From: Cavia porcellus
Taxonomy: Eukaryota > Chordata > Mammalia > Rodentia > Caviidae
Length of the DNA stretch: 64,000 bases
Assembly: GCF_034190915.1 (NCBI RefSeq)
Contig: NW_026947484.1
Coordinates: 211,804,657 to 211,868,656 of the forward strand
Direction of reading: 5' to 3'
Both the position numbers and the translations under genes were made by a program. The notes beneath the pieces were generated by a model. It made no database searches. It was given only the letters and a program-made list of their open reading frames with translations, and was not told the origin of the DNA. This document shows positions 31,658 to 42,807 of the stretch, piece by piece (position 1 is the stretch's first letter; each line of letters begins with the position of its first letter).

Positions 31658-32327
31658 TTTTGTTTATTTTTTATTTTTTGAGGCTAGTAAAACACAACAA
31701 AATAAGACAGAACAAAGCCAATCAAGACAATGCAGTGAAATTGGTATAGAACTTCTGGGCAAGATACTGGGATAACAGTAATAGGTTCCATAGTATATCT
31801 CATTATCTTCACAATAGTTGTCCATTCAATCAGGTGTAGCAAAATCAAACCAAAACAGAACACTATAAAACCTATCAAAACAGAATATTGAGTAGAACAA
31901 AACAATCAGAACAAAGCAAAACTGAAAACAATACTGGCCTTCAAAGACAAGGCAGAAGGAAATCCCCCATATTTGCTATATTGCATACTGTCGTCCTCCC
32001 AAGAGATGCTCAGACCTCTGGCCCCAGGTCAGCGTAATCAACCCAACAGTACAAGCATTTAGCTGCCTTATGTGCCTTAGCTGCTATCAGCTCCTGCTGT
32101 CCTGGACACCATCCAGTTGCTAGTGAAGGGTGGGGAGGTGGGGGGCTGGGATGTTTGATTCTCAGCCCGAGCCCCCTAGGCTCACGGGAGACGCTGACTT
32201 GTTCTCTCTCAGGCGCACCTGCTGCTCGCTCACGCCATGCTTACCAGGAAGGAGGGCTCCTTGCTTTCTTGCTCAGCCCCCCAAGTTCCAGCATGGCTGG
32301 ATCTCAAGAGACGCTGACTTGTTCTCG
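31658..32327 (-). mobile_element. VT-2: composite non-autonomous retrotransposon, antisense
   Basis: Bounded by perfect 13-bp target duplications tgaacagagtatt (31645-31657 and 32328-32340). On the minus strand a GC-rich head is followed by the T-rich tail, in which the shared HAL1/VT unit is seen (gtgaagataatgagatatac near 31820). The head-tail junction on the plus strand near 31965 (aaatcccccatatttgctat) corresponds to VT-1 near 10846. The head contains a direct repeat, gagacgctgacttgttctc, near 32188 and 32308. No coding capacity. Confidence 0.75.
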
Positions 32328-32522
32328 TGAACAGAGTATTCTTGAGAGCCTACTCAGTTTTGGTGTTCTTAAACAAACATCCAAAGTTATTCACATCTGG
32401 AAGCGCTGCGTGACACCATGGTGATGAGAAGGCTGCTTGGTAACCCCAAAGTCTTGTTTTCTAAGAGGAAATGTGACAGAAATTTCAAAATTTCAAAACT
32501 AAGTATCAGCCTGCTATTATAT

Positions 32523-32932
32523 TGAGGCAAGATGCTCTTGTCCTGCCCACCAGGTAGGTAGCTGGACCGCTAAACCCAGTCAGCCCTGACTGGTCCACCA
32601 CTTGCCTTCCATAGATGCCTGATTCAGGTCAGCCTGACCACGTCCAGCTGCAATGTCTGCACTTTCCCTCCTAAGTCTATATTCTATTTTTCTAACATAT
32701 TTCAAGGACTTTCTGCCCAGCAACAGACAATGACTAACTTAGCCAAGCTTTTAAGCTTCTATACTTTCTGCTTACAAAACATATATAAGCTAAACCCAAA
32801 CTGACTGGGGGCTGGTGAAGTGGAACTGGCTCCCACCAGCCTGCTGACATAATAAAAAATTGTCTTCCAACTCTTTAGTGGGAAGCATCTGCCTTTTGGT
32901 GGGAACTGGTTCTGCAAAAGAAAGATGCTACA
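32523..32932 (+). mobile_element. Probable solo LTR of an endogenous retrovirus
   Basis: TG (32523) to CA (32932), 410 bp. TATA box tatataa at 32782-32788 and polyadenylation signal aataaa at 32851-32856 are spaced as in an LTR. No internal region adjoins. Flanks atat/ataa are only a weak target duplication. Confidence 0.6.
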
Positions 32933-33458
32933 ATAATTAGTTATGTTGGGTTATCTCTGTGGTTTTATTCCTCAACTCATAGTGACAGCTCTTGTGTTTA
33001 CCAAACACAATTGTGGGAAGAGCTATCCATCAAAAAAAGTTAAATGCTTCCAAGTCAATTATGAACACATAAAGTGTTATTAAAGCACAGATTCCCTTTC
33101 TGGACAGTTACAGGCAAGAACAGCAGTGAAGAAGAATTTCTTGGTATTGGTCAAGGACTCGGAACTGAATATTTCATGAAAAAAATTCCATTAAACCCTT
33201 TGTGGAATATATGGCTATGGAAGGTTCTGCCCTAGACGCTTTGCATAGTCTCCTGATGGAAGCTAGTTCTCAGCCAGTCTTAGCTGATCAGCATCTATGA
33301 CCCTAAATTTGCAGACTGAAGGGTTGTTCACTTATTTCTCCTGCTGCATCTGTACAATGGACCAGGCCAAACAGAAGCTATATAATAACAAAAAGGCAAC
33401 AGATTCACAGGGGACAGGTATCATGGAATATAAGTATTTAGGTTGTCATAATTAGATC
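32933..33458. other. Unassigned sequence
   Basis: AT-rich, no gene or repeat recognised. Confidence 0.5.
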
Positions 33459-33472
33459 TCTGTGCATCATTT

Positions 33473-33568
33473 TTTTTTAGCTTTTTATCGGTACCAGGGA
33501 TCGAACTCACGACCGCCTGCTTGCAAGGCAGGTGCTTATGCCACTGAGCTAAATCCCCAGCCCCAACA
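33473..33568 (-). mobile_element. ID-like SINE
   Basis: Young antisense ID flanked by perfect 14-bp target duplications tctgtgcatcattt (33459-33472 and 33569-33582). Confidence 0.95.
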
Positions 33569-33790
33569 TCTGTGCATCATTTATACCTGATCCAATTTCT
33601 GTCACAGGAAGAAGGGTAGAAAACAGTCAACTAAACAAGCAGTTCAAATAATGATCTTGGCATGATAACATGTCCTTATCTTTAGAGATTATTGACAGAT
33701 ATAAGGGGAATTGTTTAGGAAAATTTCAGAAATAAAACAAATAAACAACTGCATGATCTTTTTTTCTATCCAGTTCTTAAAATTGTACTT

Positions 33791-33880
33791 AGAGGCTGGG
33801 ATGTGGCTTGGAGTTAGAACATCTTCCCATCATACCCCAGGCTCTGGGTTTGAGCCCCAGCACCAGTAAAAAATAGGCAA
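33791..33880 (+). mobile_element. ID-like SINE
   Basis: Older canonical ID: aggctgggatgtggcttgga, gggtttgagccccagcacc. Confidence 0.85.
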
Positions 33881-33905
33881 AATCATGTGTTAGGAAATGG
33901 TGTAG

Positions 33906-34035
33906 GGCTGGGCATGGTGGAGTATGCCCATGATCCCAGCACTCAGAAGGCTGAGGCAGGAGGATCACTGTGAGTTTGAGGCTAGCCTGGGCTACCGAGT
34001 GAGACCCTGTCTCAAAGCATCAAAAAAAGAAAGAA
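33906..34035 (+). mobile_element. B1 SINE
   Basis: Sense B1: gctgggcatggtggagtatg, gaggctagcctgggctacc, ccctgtctcaaag. Confidence 0.92.
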
Positions 34036-34044
34036 GGGAAGACA

Positions 34045-34910
34045 AAGTTCGTTCTTAAATATATGACATAAAATCTGCCCTCTTAGCCACTTTTCAGTGC
34101 ACAGTTCAGCAGTAGAGATACAATCACAATGCTGTACACCTCCACCACTGTCCCTCTCCATAGCTCCTCATCTTGTAAGGCTGAGACCAACGCCCACTGA
34201 CCATGATTCCTACTTCCTTCTGTCTTGTCTGTCTGCAGATTCCTACACTCTACTGTCTGTCTGTCTCTAGGAATGTGACAAAGTGCCACAGGTAAGTAGA
34301 GTCTTGCAGTATTAGTCATTTTGTCATACGCTTCCTCTATTTAGCATAATGTCCCCAAAGCTCACCCATGTTGTAGCACAGGTCACAGTTCCATTCTTTT
34401 TTTGGGGTATGTGTGAGTTACTAAGGCTTGAACCGGGGCCTTTGCACTAAGCTACGTGTCCAGCCCATTTTATTTTTTCTTTAGAGGCAAAGTCTCATTA
34501 AGGTACTCAGTTGCCCAGGCTGGGCCCCAGGATGTGATCCTCCTGCCTCAGCCTCTGAGAGAGCTGGGATTACAGGCCTGTGCCAGCATGCCCAGCTGTT
34601 CAGTCATTTTTAAGACTGAATAATATTCCCAGTGTGCTTACATGTCACATTTTCCTTATCCATTTGTAGGTCAGTGTATTTGGGTTCCTTCCTCCCTTTT
34701 GCTGTTGTGACTAATGCTATATGAACATGGGTGTACCAGTATCTTCCTGAGACCATTTTTAATCTTTTAAGTTCATCTCCAGAAATGAAAGCATGAGATC
34801 AGAAAATCAGGTCTTAAATTTTCTTTAGGAAATAGAATATAGCCTCCCATAGTGACTGTACCATTTTACATTCCTATTAATAATGTCCAAAAGTTCCAGT
34901 TTCTCCACAT
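34045..34910 (-). mobile_element. Old L1 (L1M type) 3' fragment, antisense
   Basis: Antisense L1M landmarks in order: acataaaatctgccctctta, agcataatgtccccaaagct, then after a SINE agactgaataatattcccag, ctatatgaacatgggtgta, accattttacattcctatta, agtttctccacatcc. Fossil without frame. Confidence 0.8.
34396..34598 (-). mobile_element. B1+ID composite SINE (B4-like) nested in L1
   Basis: Antisense ID part (aaggcttgaaccggggcctt, ctacgtgtccagccc), then B1 (ttagaggcaaagtctcatta, cctcctgcctcagcctctg). Confidence 0.75.
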
Positions 34911-34916
34911 CCTTAA

Positions 34917-35325
34917 GTTTCTACCACTGTGACAAAATACCTTAGATAAACAATTTAAGAAGACAAAAGGCGTATTTGGCTCATGGTATGAAAGGGTTCA
35001 GTCCATGTCAGCTGGCACCAGTGTTCTGCTCCCTGTGATGAGGCAGAATATCATGGCGGGTTCTACACGGCTGAGGAAGCCACTTCACCTGCTCACAACT
35101 GCTGCCTCTTCTCACCCAGTCCCCCATCTTCCTTCCAATAGACCCGACCTCTTCATGGCCCACCACCTCTCAACAGCAACATGGCCCGTGACTGAGGCGT
35201 TAGCACACAGGGCTTTTGTGGCTTGTGTTTAGACCTCCCCGCAGAGCCTCATCAGACCCCCCAGAGGTCATAGGTGGGGCTTTTCAGGGGTGGCCAGATC
35301 CGCAGTGTGCCGGAACCAAGGTTGT
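34917..35325 (-). mobile_element. MaLR-type LTR, antisense
   Basis: Starts ctaccactgtgacaaaatac and contains ggctcatggtatgaaagggt and gaggcagaatatcatggcgg, the antisense of a rodent MaLR LTR (as at 48004 and 58281). Ends not precise. Confidence 0.65.
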
Positions 35326-35329
35326 GTGA

Positions 35330-35680
35330 CTGATGACTCAGCTCACCCACTGATTGGATTGGTCTTGCTCTGCTGTGCATAATGGGAAGGCCCAGGCTAG
35401 GTGTGTGTGTTACCCACCACCAGGGCACGAAGGCCGAATAGAAGGTAAGAGAGAGGGTCGCTTGCTGCTGGTTGCTGGCTGCTGCTTTTCACTGCTCTGC
35501 CGCCTTCTGCCCACCATGACTGTTTCTCCTCCACGATTCCCCTCTGCCATGCCACTGCCTCAGAGCCAGCCAGCTATGAGGTGAAACCTCTGTAAACCAG
35601 GAGCTATAATAAACCTTTCCTCTTTTAATTTTGGGTGTCAGGTGTTTTTTCTCGAAATGAGAAAAAAGTAACTGAGACAA
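35330..35680 (+). mobile_element. MaLR-type LTR, sense
   Basis: Ends with gtgaaacctctgtaaaccag, ataataaacctttcctcttt, ggtgtcaggtgttttttctc and aaaaagtaactgagaca, the typical MaLR 3' end with its AATAAA. It lies head-to-head with the antisense copy to its left. Confidence 0.7.
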
Positions 35681-35884
35681 AGCCTTTGGCCAACAGTTCA
35701 GATCCAAACTAACCAGTGTTTTTTTGTTTCTTTGATAGTAGTCATCCTCATAAATGTAAGCTGGACACAGTCTTTTAATACAGAGCATTTTAAAATAAGT
35801 CCATCTGAGAGTTACCTGATTCTTGGGGGGAATGTGATATTGCTTAGCACCTGGAAATTTTACAACCTCAAAAATTATGAGTAG

Positions 35885-35998
35885 ATGGGCACGGTGGTAG
35901 ACACCTGTAATCCCAGCACTCAAGAGGCTGAGGCAGAGAGACTTCTGTGAGTTCAAGGCCAACCTGAACTAATAGTGAGATCCTGACTCAAAAAAAAG
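35885..35998 (+). mobile_element. B1 SINE
   Basis: Sense B1: gatgggcacggtggtagaca, aaggccaacctgaactaat, A-tail. Confidence 0.9.
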
Positions 35999-36007
35999 GG
36001 AGCAGGG

Positions 36008-36155
36008 GCAGATGTGGTGATGCACATCTGTAATCCCAGCATTTAGGAGGTAGAGGCAGGAGGATTGCTGTGAATTTGAGGCAAGTTTGAATTACCTAGC
36101 AAGTTCAAGACCACCCTGAACTACATAGTGAGACCCTGTCTCAAAAAAATTATGC
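36008..36155 (+). mobile_element. B1 SINE
   Basis: Sense B1 with duplicated middle and tgagaccctgtctcaaaaaa end. Confidence 0.92.
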
Positions 36156-36180
36156 ATAATGCACAGAAAACAAACTAGGG

Positions 36181-36183
<3 letters not shown>

Positions 36184-36235
<52 letters not shown>
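36184..36235 (+). repeat. (TG)n microsatellite
   Basis: Nearly perfect TG repeat of about 50 bp. Confidence 0.96.
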
Positions 36236-36357
36236 CTGTCTGGTAAATGTATGGTAACCAAATATATGGTTTATTGTTCCCTGTCTTAGTCATTTCCTTC
36301 ATCCCAGGAACAAAATACCTAACACCTACAATTTAGAGAAGATGTTCTCATTGTTTT

Positions 36358-36505
36358 AATTTTTTGAGACAGGGTTTTATTTTGTAGTTCAGGCTGGCCT
36401 CAAACTTGCCATGTAACCCAGGCTGCCTTCAAACTCAAGGCAATCCTTCTGCCTCAGCCTCCCAAGTGCTGGGATTACAAGTGCACACCACTATGCCCAG
36501 CTTGA
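36358..36505 (-). mobile_element. B1 SINE
   Basis: Antisense B1: tttttgagacagggttttat, agttcaggctggcctcaaac, taacccaggctgccttcaaa. Confidence 0.92.
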
Positions 36506-36509
36506 CATA

Positions 36510-37230
36510 TTTTTTTATATACACACAAGTTTCCTTAAAAACTGCTCACTGTAAATTCCAAATGGCCATCAACTAGATGAGTGGACAAACAAGACATAGT
36601 ACTGTTTTACTATTTTAAAATGAAGTTGTTTTGTTGTTGTTGTTGTTTGTCCTTTTGGAGCAGGGTCTCTCTATGTGGTTCAGGCTGGCCTTGGGCTCAC
36701 TTTGTAGCCCAGGCTGGTCTTGAACTTGGCTGGTCTCACCTGCCTCAGCCTTCCGAGGCTTACAGGAGTGCGTCCCCACACCTGGCCTGTTGTTGTTGTA
36801 GTTGCTACTGTTGTCTTGTTCTGAGTCTGGGCCTCATTACACAGTTCAACAGGCTGGCCTTGAATTTGCAATCCTCCGACCTCAGCCACCCACTGCTGAG
36901 ACAGCAGGGTCCACAACAACGCCCCCGTTAGGAATACATTACTGGTTCCTACTATAACATGAATTATCCTGGAAAATATCTTGTTATGTGAAAGAAACCA
37001 ATCAAAAGTGACTAGGTAATAAGTACTTATTTATATGAAATACCTAGAATGGCTACTCTATAGAAACAGATAGCAGATCAGTGTTTGCCAGGGACTGGAG
37101 AAAAGGAGGAATGGAAAGTGACCACTAACAGATACAGAATTTTCTCATAGGGCAGTGAAAATATCCTGGAATCAAATAGTGCTAATGGTTGCACAACCTT
37201 ATGCTGTTGTACATTAAAAAATAGATTTTT
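36510..37230 (+). mobile_element. Old L1 (L1M type) 3' fragment
   Basis: Sense L1M landmarks: aaatggccatcaactagatg (36561), then after nested SINEs actataacatgaattatcct, ttgttatgtgaaagaaacc, atcctggaatcaaatagtgc and aatggttgcacaacctta. No intact frame. Confidence 0.8.
36628..36920 (-). mobile_element. Two tandem antisense B1 SINEs nested in L1
   Basis: First B1 36628-36787 (ttttggagcagggtctctct), second 36788-36920 (ctgagtctgggcctcattac), each preceded by a TTG-repeat tail. Confidence 0.8.
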
Positions 37231-38200
37231 ATTTTTTAAAAAATTTGTTATCAGGAGGGGAGTTACAATTAAGGCTGCTGAAGAAGAAGAAGCAGGAAGT
37301 GGGGATTCAACTAGCTGACCCATCAGCCTGAAGGGACTTTCACATTTGCAGGGATGGATTCTTCTTTTCATTCAAGTTTCAACCCCAAAAGTCACCTTTT
37401 TACAGAATTTTTGCATGAAACTCTTTCTAAAGAATCTGCTGACTAGAGCTTCGAGGAGAACATGGTGGATAGATAACAGCAGCTATGGAGGCTCTCTGAG
37501 ATACCCAGCTTAGAAACCAGGAATGGTGTGGTGTGAGGAGTCCTGAGCAAGGGGAGACATACCCTGCCAACCCAGGAACAAACTAAGCTGAGAGAAACCA
37601 ACTGGAAATGCAATACCGGTACTATAACCAGAACAGATAAAATCTCAGCATGGAAGCTGGAACCCACACCTCTGCAAGCTGTGATTTGAATTTCTTGCTG
37701 CCGCTGCTGCGTTCAAATCGGCACAACAGGGAAAGAGACGAACGAAAGCTCTGAGAGCCGGAATCGGGGAACAGAGTTGAGAGCGGGACTGGCAGGGAGC
37801 CCTGCATCGACCTGCGGTGAATGAGAGGAATGAGCACCCTTCCAAAGACTAGGAGGCTCCAAAAGAGGACATTCTGGGACTGGGCAGACTAACTGGAATA
37901 GGACGCTGCAATGACTTTAGTCACATATTCCCCTCCCAAGCAGGTGCGGAGAGCTTGACCTGGGTGATGCTTCTGACTAAGACCCAGTAGGCTAGCCCAA
38001 ACCAGGTCCCAGTGCCTGGCGGTGCACCCTAGAAGTGAAGCCTTCAGTAGGTTGACTGACCTGGAGGAGCAGGCCCAGCAGAAGCTGCCCAGGTCTGTGT
38101 CTCCCTGGTACACTGCAGTGGGTGGGAACACCTAGCCAATGAGATTGAAACAAACTGTAACCCACAAAGAAAGAAACTGGCCCCTCCTATATACACTTGT

Positions 38201-39275
38201 ATGGAAGGAACAAAAAGTATGGGAAGAGGGAGCAACAAGAAAGGGTCCTTGGCCCCCAATCCTGAGAACACTGATCCAGGAAAGGTAAATGCAGAGGAGA
38301 ATGAGGACAGAAAACATGCAATATCAGACACAGCACCAATAGACATAAAGGAATATCTCCGGAGCCTCATAGACGAGTTCAAAAGTGAAGTATTCAACGA
38401 AAGAAAGCAAGATATAAGTATTATAGTTAGAGAAATGCTGAGCACCACCCAAGAAAAAACAAATGGTGGAATGGAAGAACAGAAAAAAAGGGGAGAATTG
38501 TTTGATGGAGAAAATAGAGAAAACATAGAATACGTGAAGCAGGTTCAAAGAGATTACCAGGAAACTAAAAACTCTATTGAAAGCTGGCATAACACCTTGA
38601 AAGAAACTAAGGATAGATTATCTGAACTGGAGGGCAGATTTGTTATGTGGGAGCATGAAATGAAAAACTTCTTAAAAATAACAAGGAAACAAACAGCAAT
38701 AATACAAAGGCTAGAAGATGATAAGAAGATCTATAACTTAAGAATTAAGAACATAAAAGAAGAAATAGGGACACAAACAGATGAACTACAAAAGCTATTC
38801 ACAGAGATAATCCAGGAGAATTTCCCTAATTTAGCAAAAGGTAAAGATACTCAGATGTATGAGGCATATAGGATGCCAGCCAACTACAAACAAAGCTACA
38901 CCCAGGCATATAATAATCAAAATTTCAGAAATCCAATATAAGAACAGAATATTAAAAGCCGTCAGAGACAAGAAACAGATCACTTACAAGGGAACACCTA
39001 TCAGAATTACAGCAGACTTCTCGGCACAAACCATCAAATCATGAAGAGCGTGGGGGGAAATAATTCAAACTTTGAAAGATAATAACCTCCAGCCAAGATT
39101 GATATATCCTGCACAACTGTCCCTAGAAATTGATGGGAAAACAAGGTGCTTCCAGAATAAAGAGGCACTAGGGGAATTTGCAACAACCAATTCAACTCTA
39201 CAGAGAATACTGCAGAACATTCTAAAAAAGAAAAATATCAAGATTCCAGAAACAGTGGCAGAGAGGCCACAATGA
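38201..39275 (+). pseudogene. HAL1 ORF1, copy B (broken)
   Basis: L1-type ORF1 protein, a trimeric RNA-binding chaperone of LINE ribonucleoproteins. The open frame from ATG 38201 runs 246 residues: a charged N terminus (1-60), a coiled-coil-like region (about 85-175, rich in E/K/Q with spaced L/I), then an RRM-like region from about residue 177 (IYNLRIKN, ENFPNLAKG, MYEAYR). A 4-base deletion relative to copy A near 38883 shifts the frame, and the 246-residue frame ends at 38941. The C-terminal domain continues in another frame (38859-39044; ITYKGTPIRITADF) to a TGA at 39042-39044 shared with copy A, then in the same frame to 39275 (LQPRLIYPAQLS). Start chosen as the only long in-frame ATG after the 5' UTR. 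Confidence 0.82.
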
Positions 39276-39938
39276 ATGGAGCAGAAAGCAAAATGAAGAA
39301 GACAAACTGACAACTAATGACAGAAAAAGAGCTCAACAGAAATGAGGCAGAGAAGGTTGGATGGTAGGAACAGCTATTTTGGAGAAAACAAAACATCATA
39401 ATAGCTAGTGTTGATTTAGTATCATCTTGTTTTGAAGTCCCATCAAGCTTTTGTTCTTCTTCTCCATCAGTCTTAACAGGTTGTATCTTATTGGATTTTA
39501 TTATATGTGATAATATAAACAAAAACTTTTATAGACAATGAGATTATACAGAAACCATTGTTCATGTTCTGATAGTTGGTTCTAAATACCCTGTAATACT
39601 GTCATTCTCTTGAATGGTTTTACATTGTCTTGATATGTTGGATGCTACAGTATACGAAGTTATACTCAAAGATTTCAAGGAAAGAGACACTATGGTAACT
39701 ACTTTTTATGTCGGGATATCTTGTGGTGAAACACTATTTTGCTTAAATGGTTATGTTTTGACCTGCGCTGTTTTGTTGTTATGCCCTCTTTTGTCTTAAT
39801 CTCCTTTTTTTATTATTTATTTTTATTTTATCTTTTTAATTAAGGGAAAAATGAATGAAAGATAGCAGGATATATTATAGTAACCCACTTTGATTTCTTA
39901 TTAACTTGACTGAAGCCCTGTATTGCTCTCACCAGCTT

Positions 39939-39939
<1 letters not shown>

Positions 39940-39978
<39 letters not shown>

Positions 39979-40071
39979 TCTTTTTCGTTTTTATTGGTAC
40001 CAGGGATCGAACTCACGACTGCCTGCTTGCAAGGCAGGCACTTATGCCGCTGAGCTAAATCCCCAGCCCCA
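39940..40071 (-). mobile_element. ID-like SINE nested in HAL1 copy B
   Basis: Antisense ID with an unusually long poly-T (about 37 T, 39941-39977), a mark of a recent insertion. Target duplications tcaccagcttg at 39929-39939 and 40072-40082. The site is empty in copy A. Confidence 0.95.
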
Positions 40072-40819
40072 TCACCAGCTTGTTTTGACTGATTTTTCCT
40101 CTATTCTGTTTTGCTTGATAGTACCAAGTTCAAAAGTATAGGCAACAACTGTGAAGACAATAAGATTCATTATGACGCCCATTCTGGTTGACTATTGTCT
40201 TCTTTTGAAGTCCTGTGATGTCTCCAACATTTTGGTTTTATTCTTTACTGTTTTGCTCAATTTTATTATAACTGATGATATAGGCAATTCTTTTTAAGAT
40301 AGCAAGAGGCAGTATGGTAACCATTGTTGATCACCTTGTATTCTGTTTTTATATTATGTATTATGTCCATCCTTTTGATTTGACTGACTCTGTTTTATTA
40401 TGTCACATTTGGTTTTATTCTCTTCAAAAAAAAAAGTAATAAGAACTGTGGGAGTAATAAAACCCAAAATGTGTAATTGTCATTGTACAAAAGAGAGGAA
40501 AAGAAAGTGCTCTAAAGGATATAACTGCATGTATATTTAAGTGTATAAGATAGATAACCATATTACCAAGTTTTGTTGGATCATTGAACAGAACTGTTTG
40601 CAGTCTCACTGTTTGAATGTCCACTTTATATGCTTTAATTTTGTAACTTGAACAACTATTTCTAAGATGACAATACATAATCTATTAACTAGTAATTTCC
40701 TACTGTTTATTTTTTCTGAAATTCTGTATAAATTGTACCCTTTTTCTGTTTTTTTTCTTTTTCTTCTTAAATAAAATTTTTAAAAAATTGTTATTATTGT
40801 TTTCAATTTTTTTTTTATT

Positions 40820-40905
40820 GGTTTCTGTTTTGTGGTGCTAGGGATCAAACTAGACCTTCTGCATGGAAGGCAAGAGGTCTGCCATGGAGCCACATCCCCA
40901 GCCCA
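40820..40905 (-). mobile_element. Old ID-like SINE
   Basis: Antisense ID: ggtgctagggatcaaactag, gagccacatccccagccc. Confidence 0.8.
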
Positions 40906-40917
40906 ATTTATTTATGT

Positions 40918-41052
40918 TTTAAATAGGTGTCACTGTGCAGTTCAGGCTGGCCTTGAACTCAGTAGGTAGCACAAGTTGGCCTTGAGCTCATGGTGATTCT
41001 CTTGCCTCAGACTCCCAAGTGCTGGGATTACAAGCACGTGCCACTATGCCTA
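40918..41052 (-). mobile_element. B1 SINE
   Basis: Antisense B1: tgtcactgtgcagttcaggc, duplicated blocks, ctcagactcccaagtgctgg. Joined to the ID at 40820 as a B4-like composite. Confidence 0.85.
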
Positions 41053-41084
41053 AAAGTTGGATTTTTAAAAATTTTTATATTTAT

Positions 41085-41171
41085 TTATTTATTTTTTGGT
41101 ACCGGCACTTGAACTCACAATCTCACGCTTGCCAGGCAGGCCCTGTGCTGCTGAGCTATATCTCTGCAGCT
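41085..41171 (-). mobile_element. ID-like SINE
   Basis: Antisense ID: ggtaccggcacttgaactca, gctgctgagctatatctct. Confidence 0.85.
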
Positions 41172-42084
41172 TGCCCATTATATGTCAATTCTTAAAAAAC
41201 AAAAAACAAAACCCTGATAAATTTTCAGGTGTTGTGTTCTAAGTGGCTAAAGATTTCCATGGCTTTTGGAGGTCAGCGTTTCACAGAACGTGGTAATGGC
41301 AAGATACAATAAGCTGACAGCAAAGGCAATTTTTACAGAAATATACATAGAATTTGCTTCAGAATTAAGTTTTAAAGTCTATCCAACTGAGTTAAAAATC
41401 TGTGTTGGCCTGAATTGTGATATTTCTTCCTAATGGAGAAGGCTGTCTATTTAGACTGAAAGTTACAGAAAGAGGACATTTTTTTGCCATCTCTTGTTTT
41501 CTCTATACCTATATTCCCTGTTTAGAAGAAGGAGACAAATTTCTTCCCATTTTTCCTAATTTAGGAGAAAAAACCCCACAGCACTACAAAGTCTAGTACG
41601 GGGTTCAATTCATTTCATCATTTCATGTGGTGCTGGGTTGAACCCAGGCCCTTGCACATGTAAAGAGGGCCGAGCCACCTCCTGACTCCCGTTTACCATT
41701 TATAAATAGATGGAAGCGAATGACACCTCCAGCTCGCCTCAAAGAACCAGGCACAGGAATTAATATCGAAGTCAGTGTAGTTACTCGGAACTTTCCACTT
41801 TTCTAATTTTCAACTGGGCAGATGTGGGCACTTTGCAGTCTTTCTGTGTATGTTTGTCCATGTGATTACCTTTCCTTGGAATGCTTCATTGCAAGAGAAA
41901 AAGGCAGCTCAGCTCACACTTCTACAAGATTCCATGAGAAAGGGGTCAGGGAGACAGAGAGCCCAGTGTGCCACGCAGGGCCAGGAGCCCGGGTATCGCT
42001 GTGTCAGAACTGGAATAACCTGGCAGAGTTCTGCACAGTCCTTACATTCTGTCCTTTGCCTAGGTGTATAATGTTACCAGCTGC
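41172..42084. other. Mostly unique sequence
   Basis: An antisense ID scrap lies at about 41622-41690 (ggtgctgggttgaacccagg). Otherwise no gene or repeat recognised. Confidence 0.5.
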
Positions 42085-42660
42085 ATTGCTTATCTAACCT
42101 TCTGTAACAGACAGCCCCAAACCGCTGTGGCTCAGAAACTAGAGAGGGCCTTGGCTGGGGGCTCTCTGTGGTGATCAGGGATGCAGTCAACAGAGGCAGA
42201 ACCGGGTCTGGAGACTCCTGTGGGTTTTGGTTCTCAAATGGACAGGAAGTCTGTGCTAGGTGCATGTCGACCACATGGCTGTCCCCCCAGGGCTGTTCCT
42301 TGTTCTGCTGACATGGTGGCTGGCTTCCACAGACCCAGTGAACCACGAGGTGGAAGCTGCAGCGTCTATTTATTTATTTGTCTGTGACTGGGGACTGAAC
42401 CCTGGGCCTTCACACTGAGTAACAGCCACAGTCCTTTGGTTATTTTTCTCTTTTGAGGCAGGGTCTTACTAAGTGGACCAGGCAGGCCTCAAACTTGCAA
42501 TCCTCCTGCCTCAGCCTCTTAGAGTACTGGGATTATAGGAATGTGCCACTATGCCGGGTTGCATGTCTCAGAAGTCACATTCCATCATTTTCACAATATA
42601 ACCCCTTAGTGTGGGAGGGGGCTTTCCAGGGGCGTGAGTCTCAGGTGACTTAGTCCCTGG
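42085..42660. repeat. Old LTR-class relic split by a SINE
   Basis: Decayed blocks acagacagccccaaaccgct and ctgacatggtggctggcttc, then after the SINE cagaagtcacattccatca, follow the order of an ancient mammalian LTR-type repeat. Family not assigned. Confidence 0.35.
42365..42562 (-). mobile_element. B1+ID composite SINE (B4-like)
   Basis: Antisense ID part (gactggggactgaaccctgg), T-rich link, B1 (tttgaggcagggtcttacta, cctcctgcctcagcctctta). Confidence 0.75.
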
Positions 42661-42807
42661 GGCCATCTTGGAGGCTGGCTGCCATAGGAGACAGAGGTCA
42701 ATTTCGGCTGCACTGAGTGGGAACTTCTTCCTGTCCCTATAGAAAGCCCTTCTGGATCTTATTTCAGTCTAGAAAAGCCTGCATTTGTAATCCCATGGAA
42801 AAGGTAC

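Larger units (their letters stand above)
37441..40792 (+). mobile_element. HAL1 half-LINE, copy B (near full length)
   Basis: About 3.35 kb. From 37441 to 38200 lies a CpG-containing 5' UTR opening with cttcgaggagaacatggtgg, which resembles the YY1-site start of L1 5' UTRs. ORF1 follows (38201-39275), then an AT-rich tail of about 1.5 kb with degenerate units of about 150 bp and an AATAAA end at about 40770. ORF2 is absent, as expected for HAL1. One ID SINE is nested. I see no clear target duplication, so the 5' boundary is approximate. It aligns to copy A (offset 38571) through most of A's length. Confidence 0.85.
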
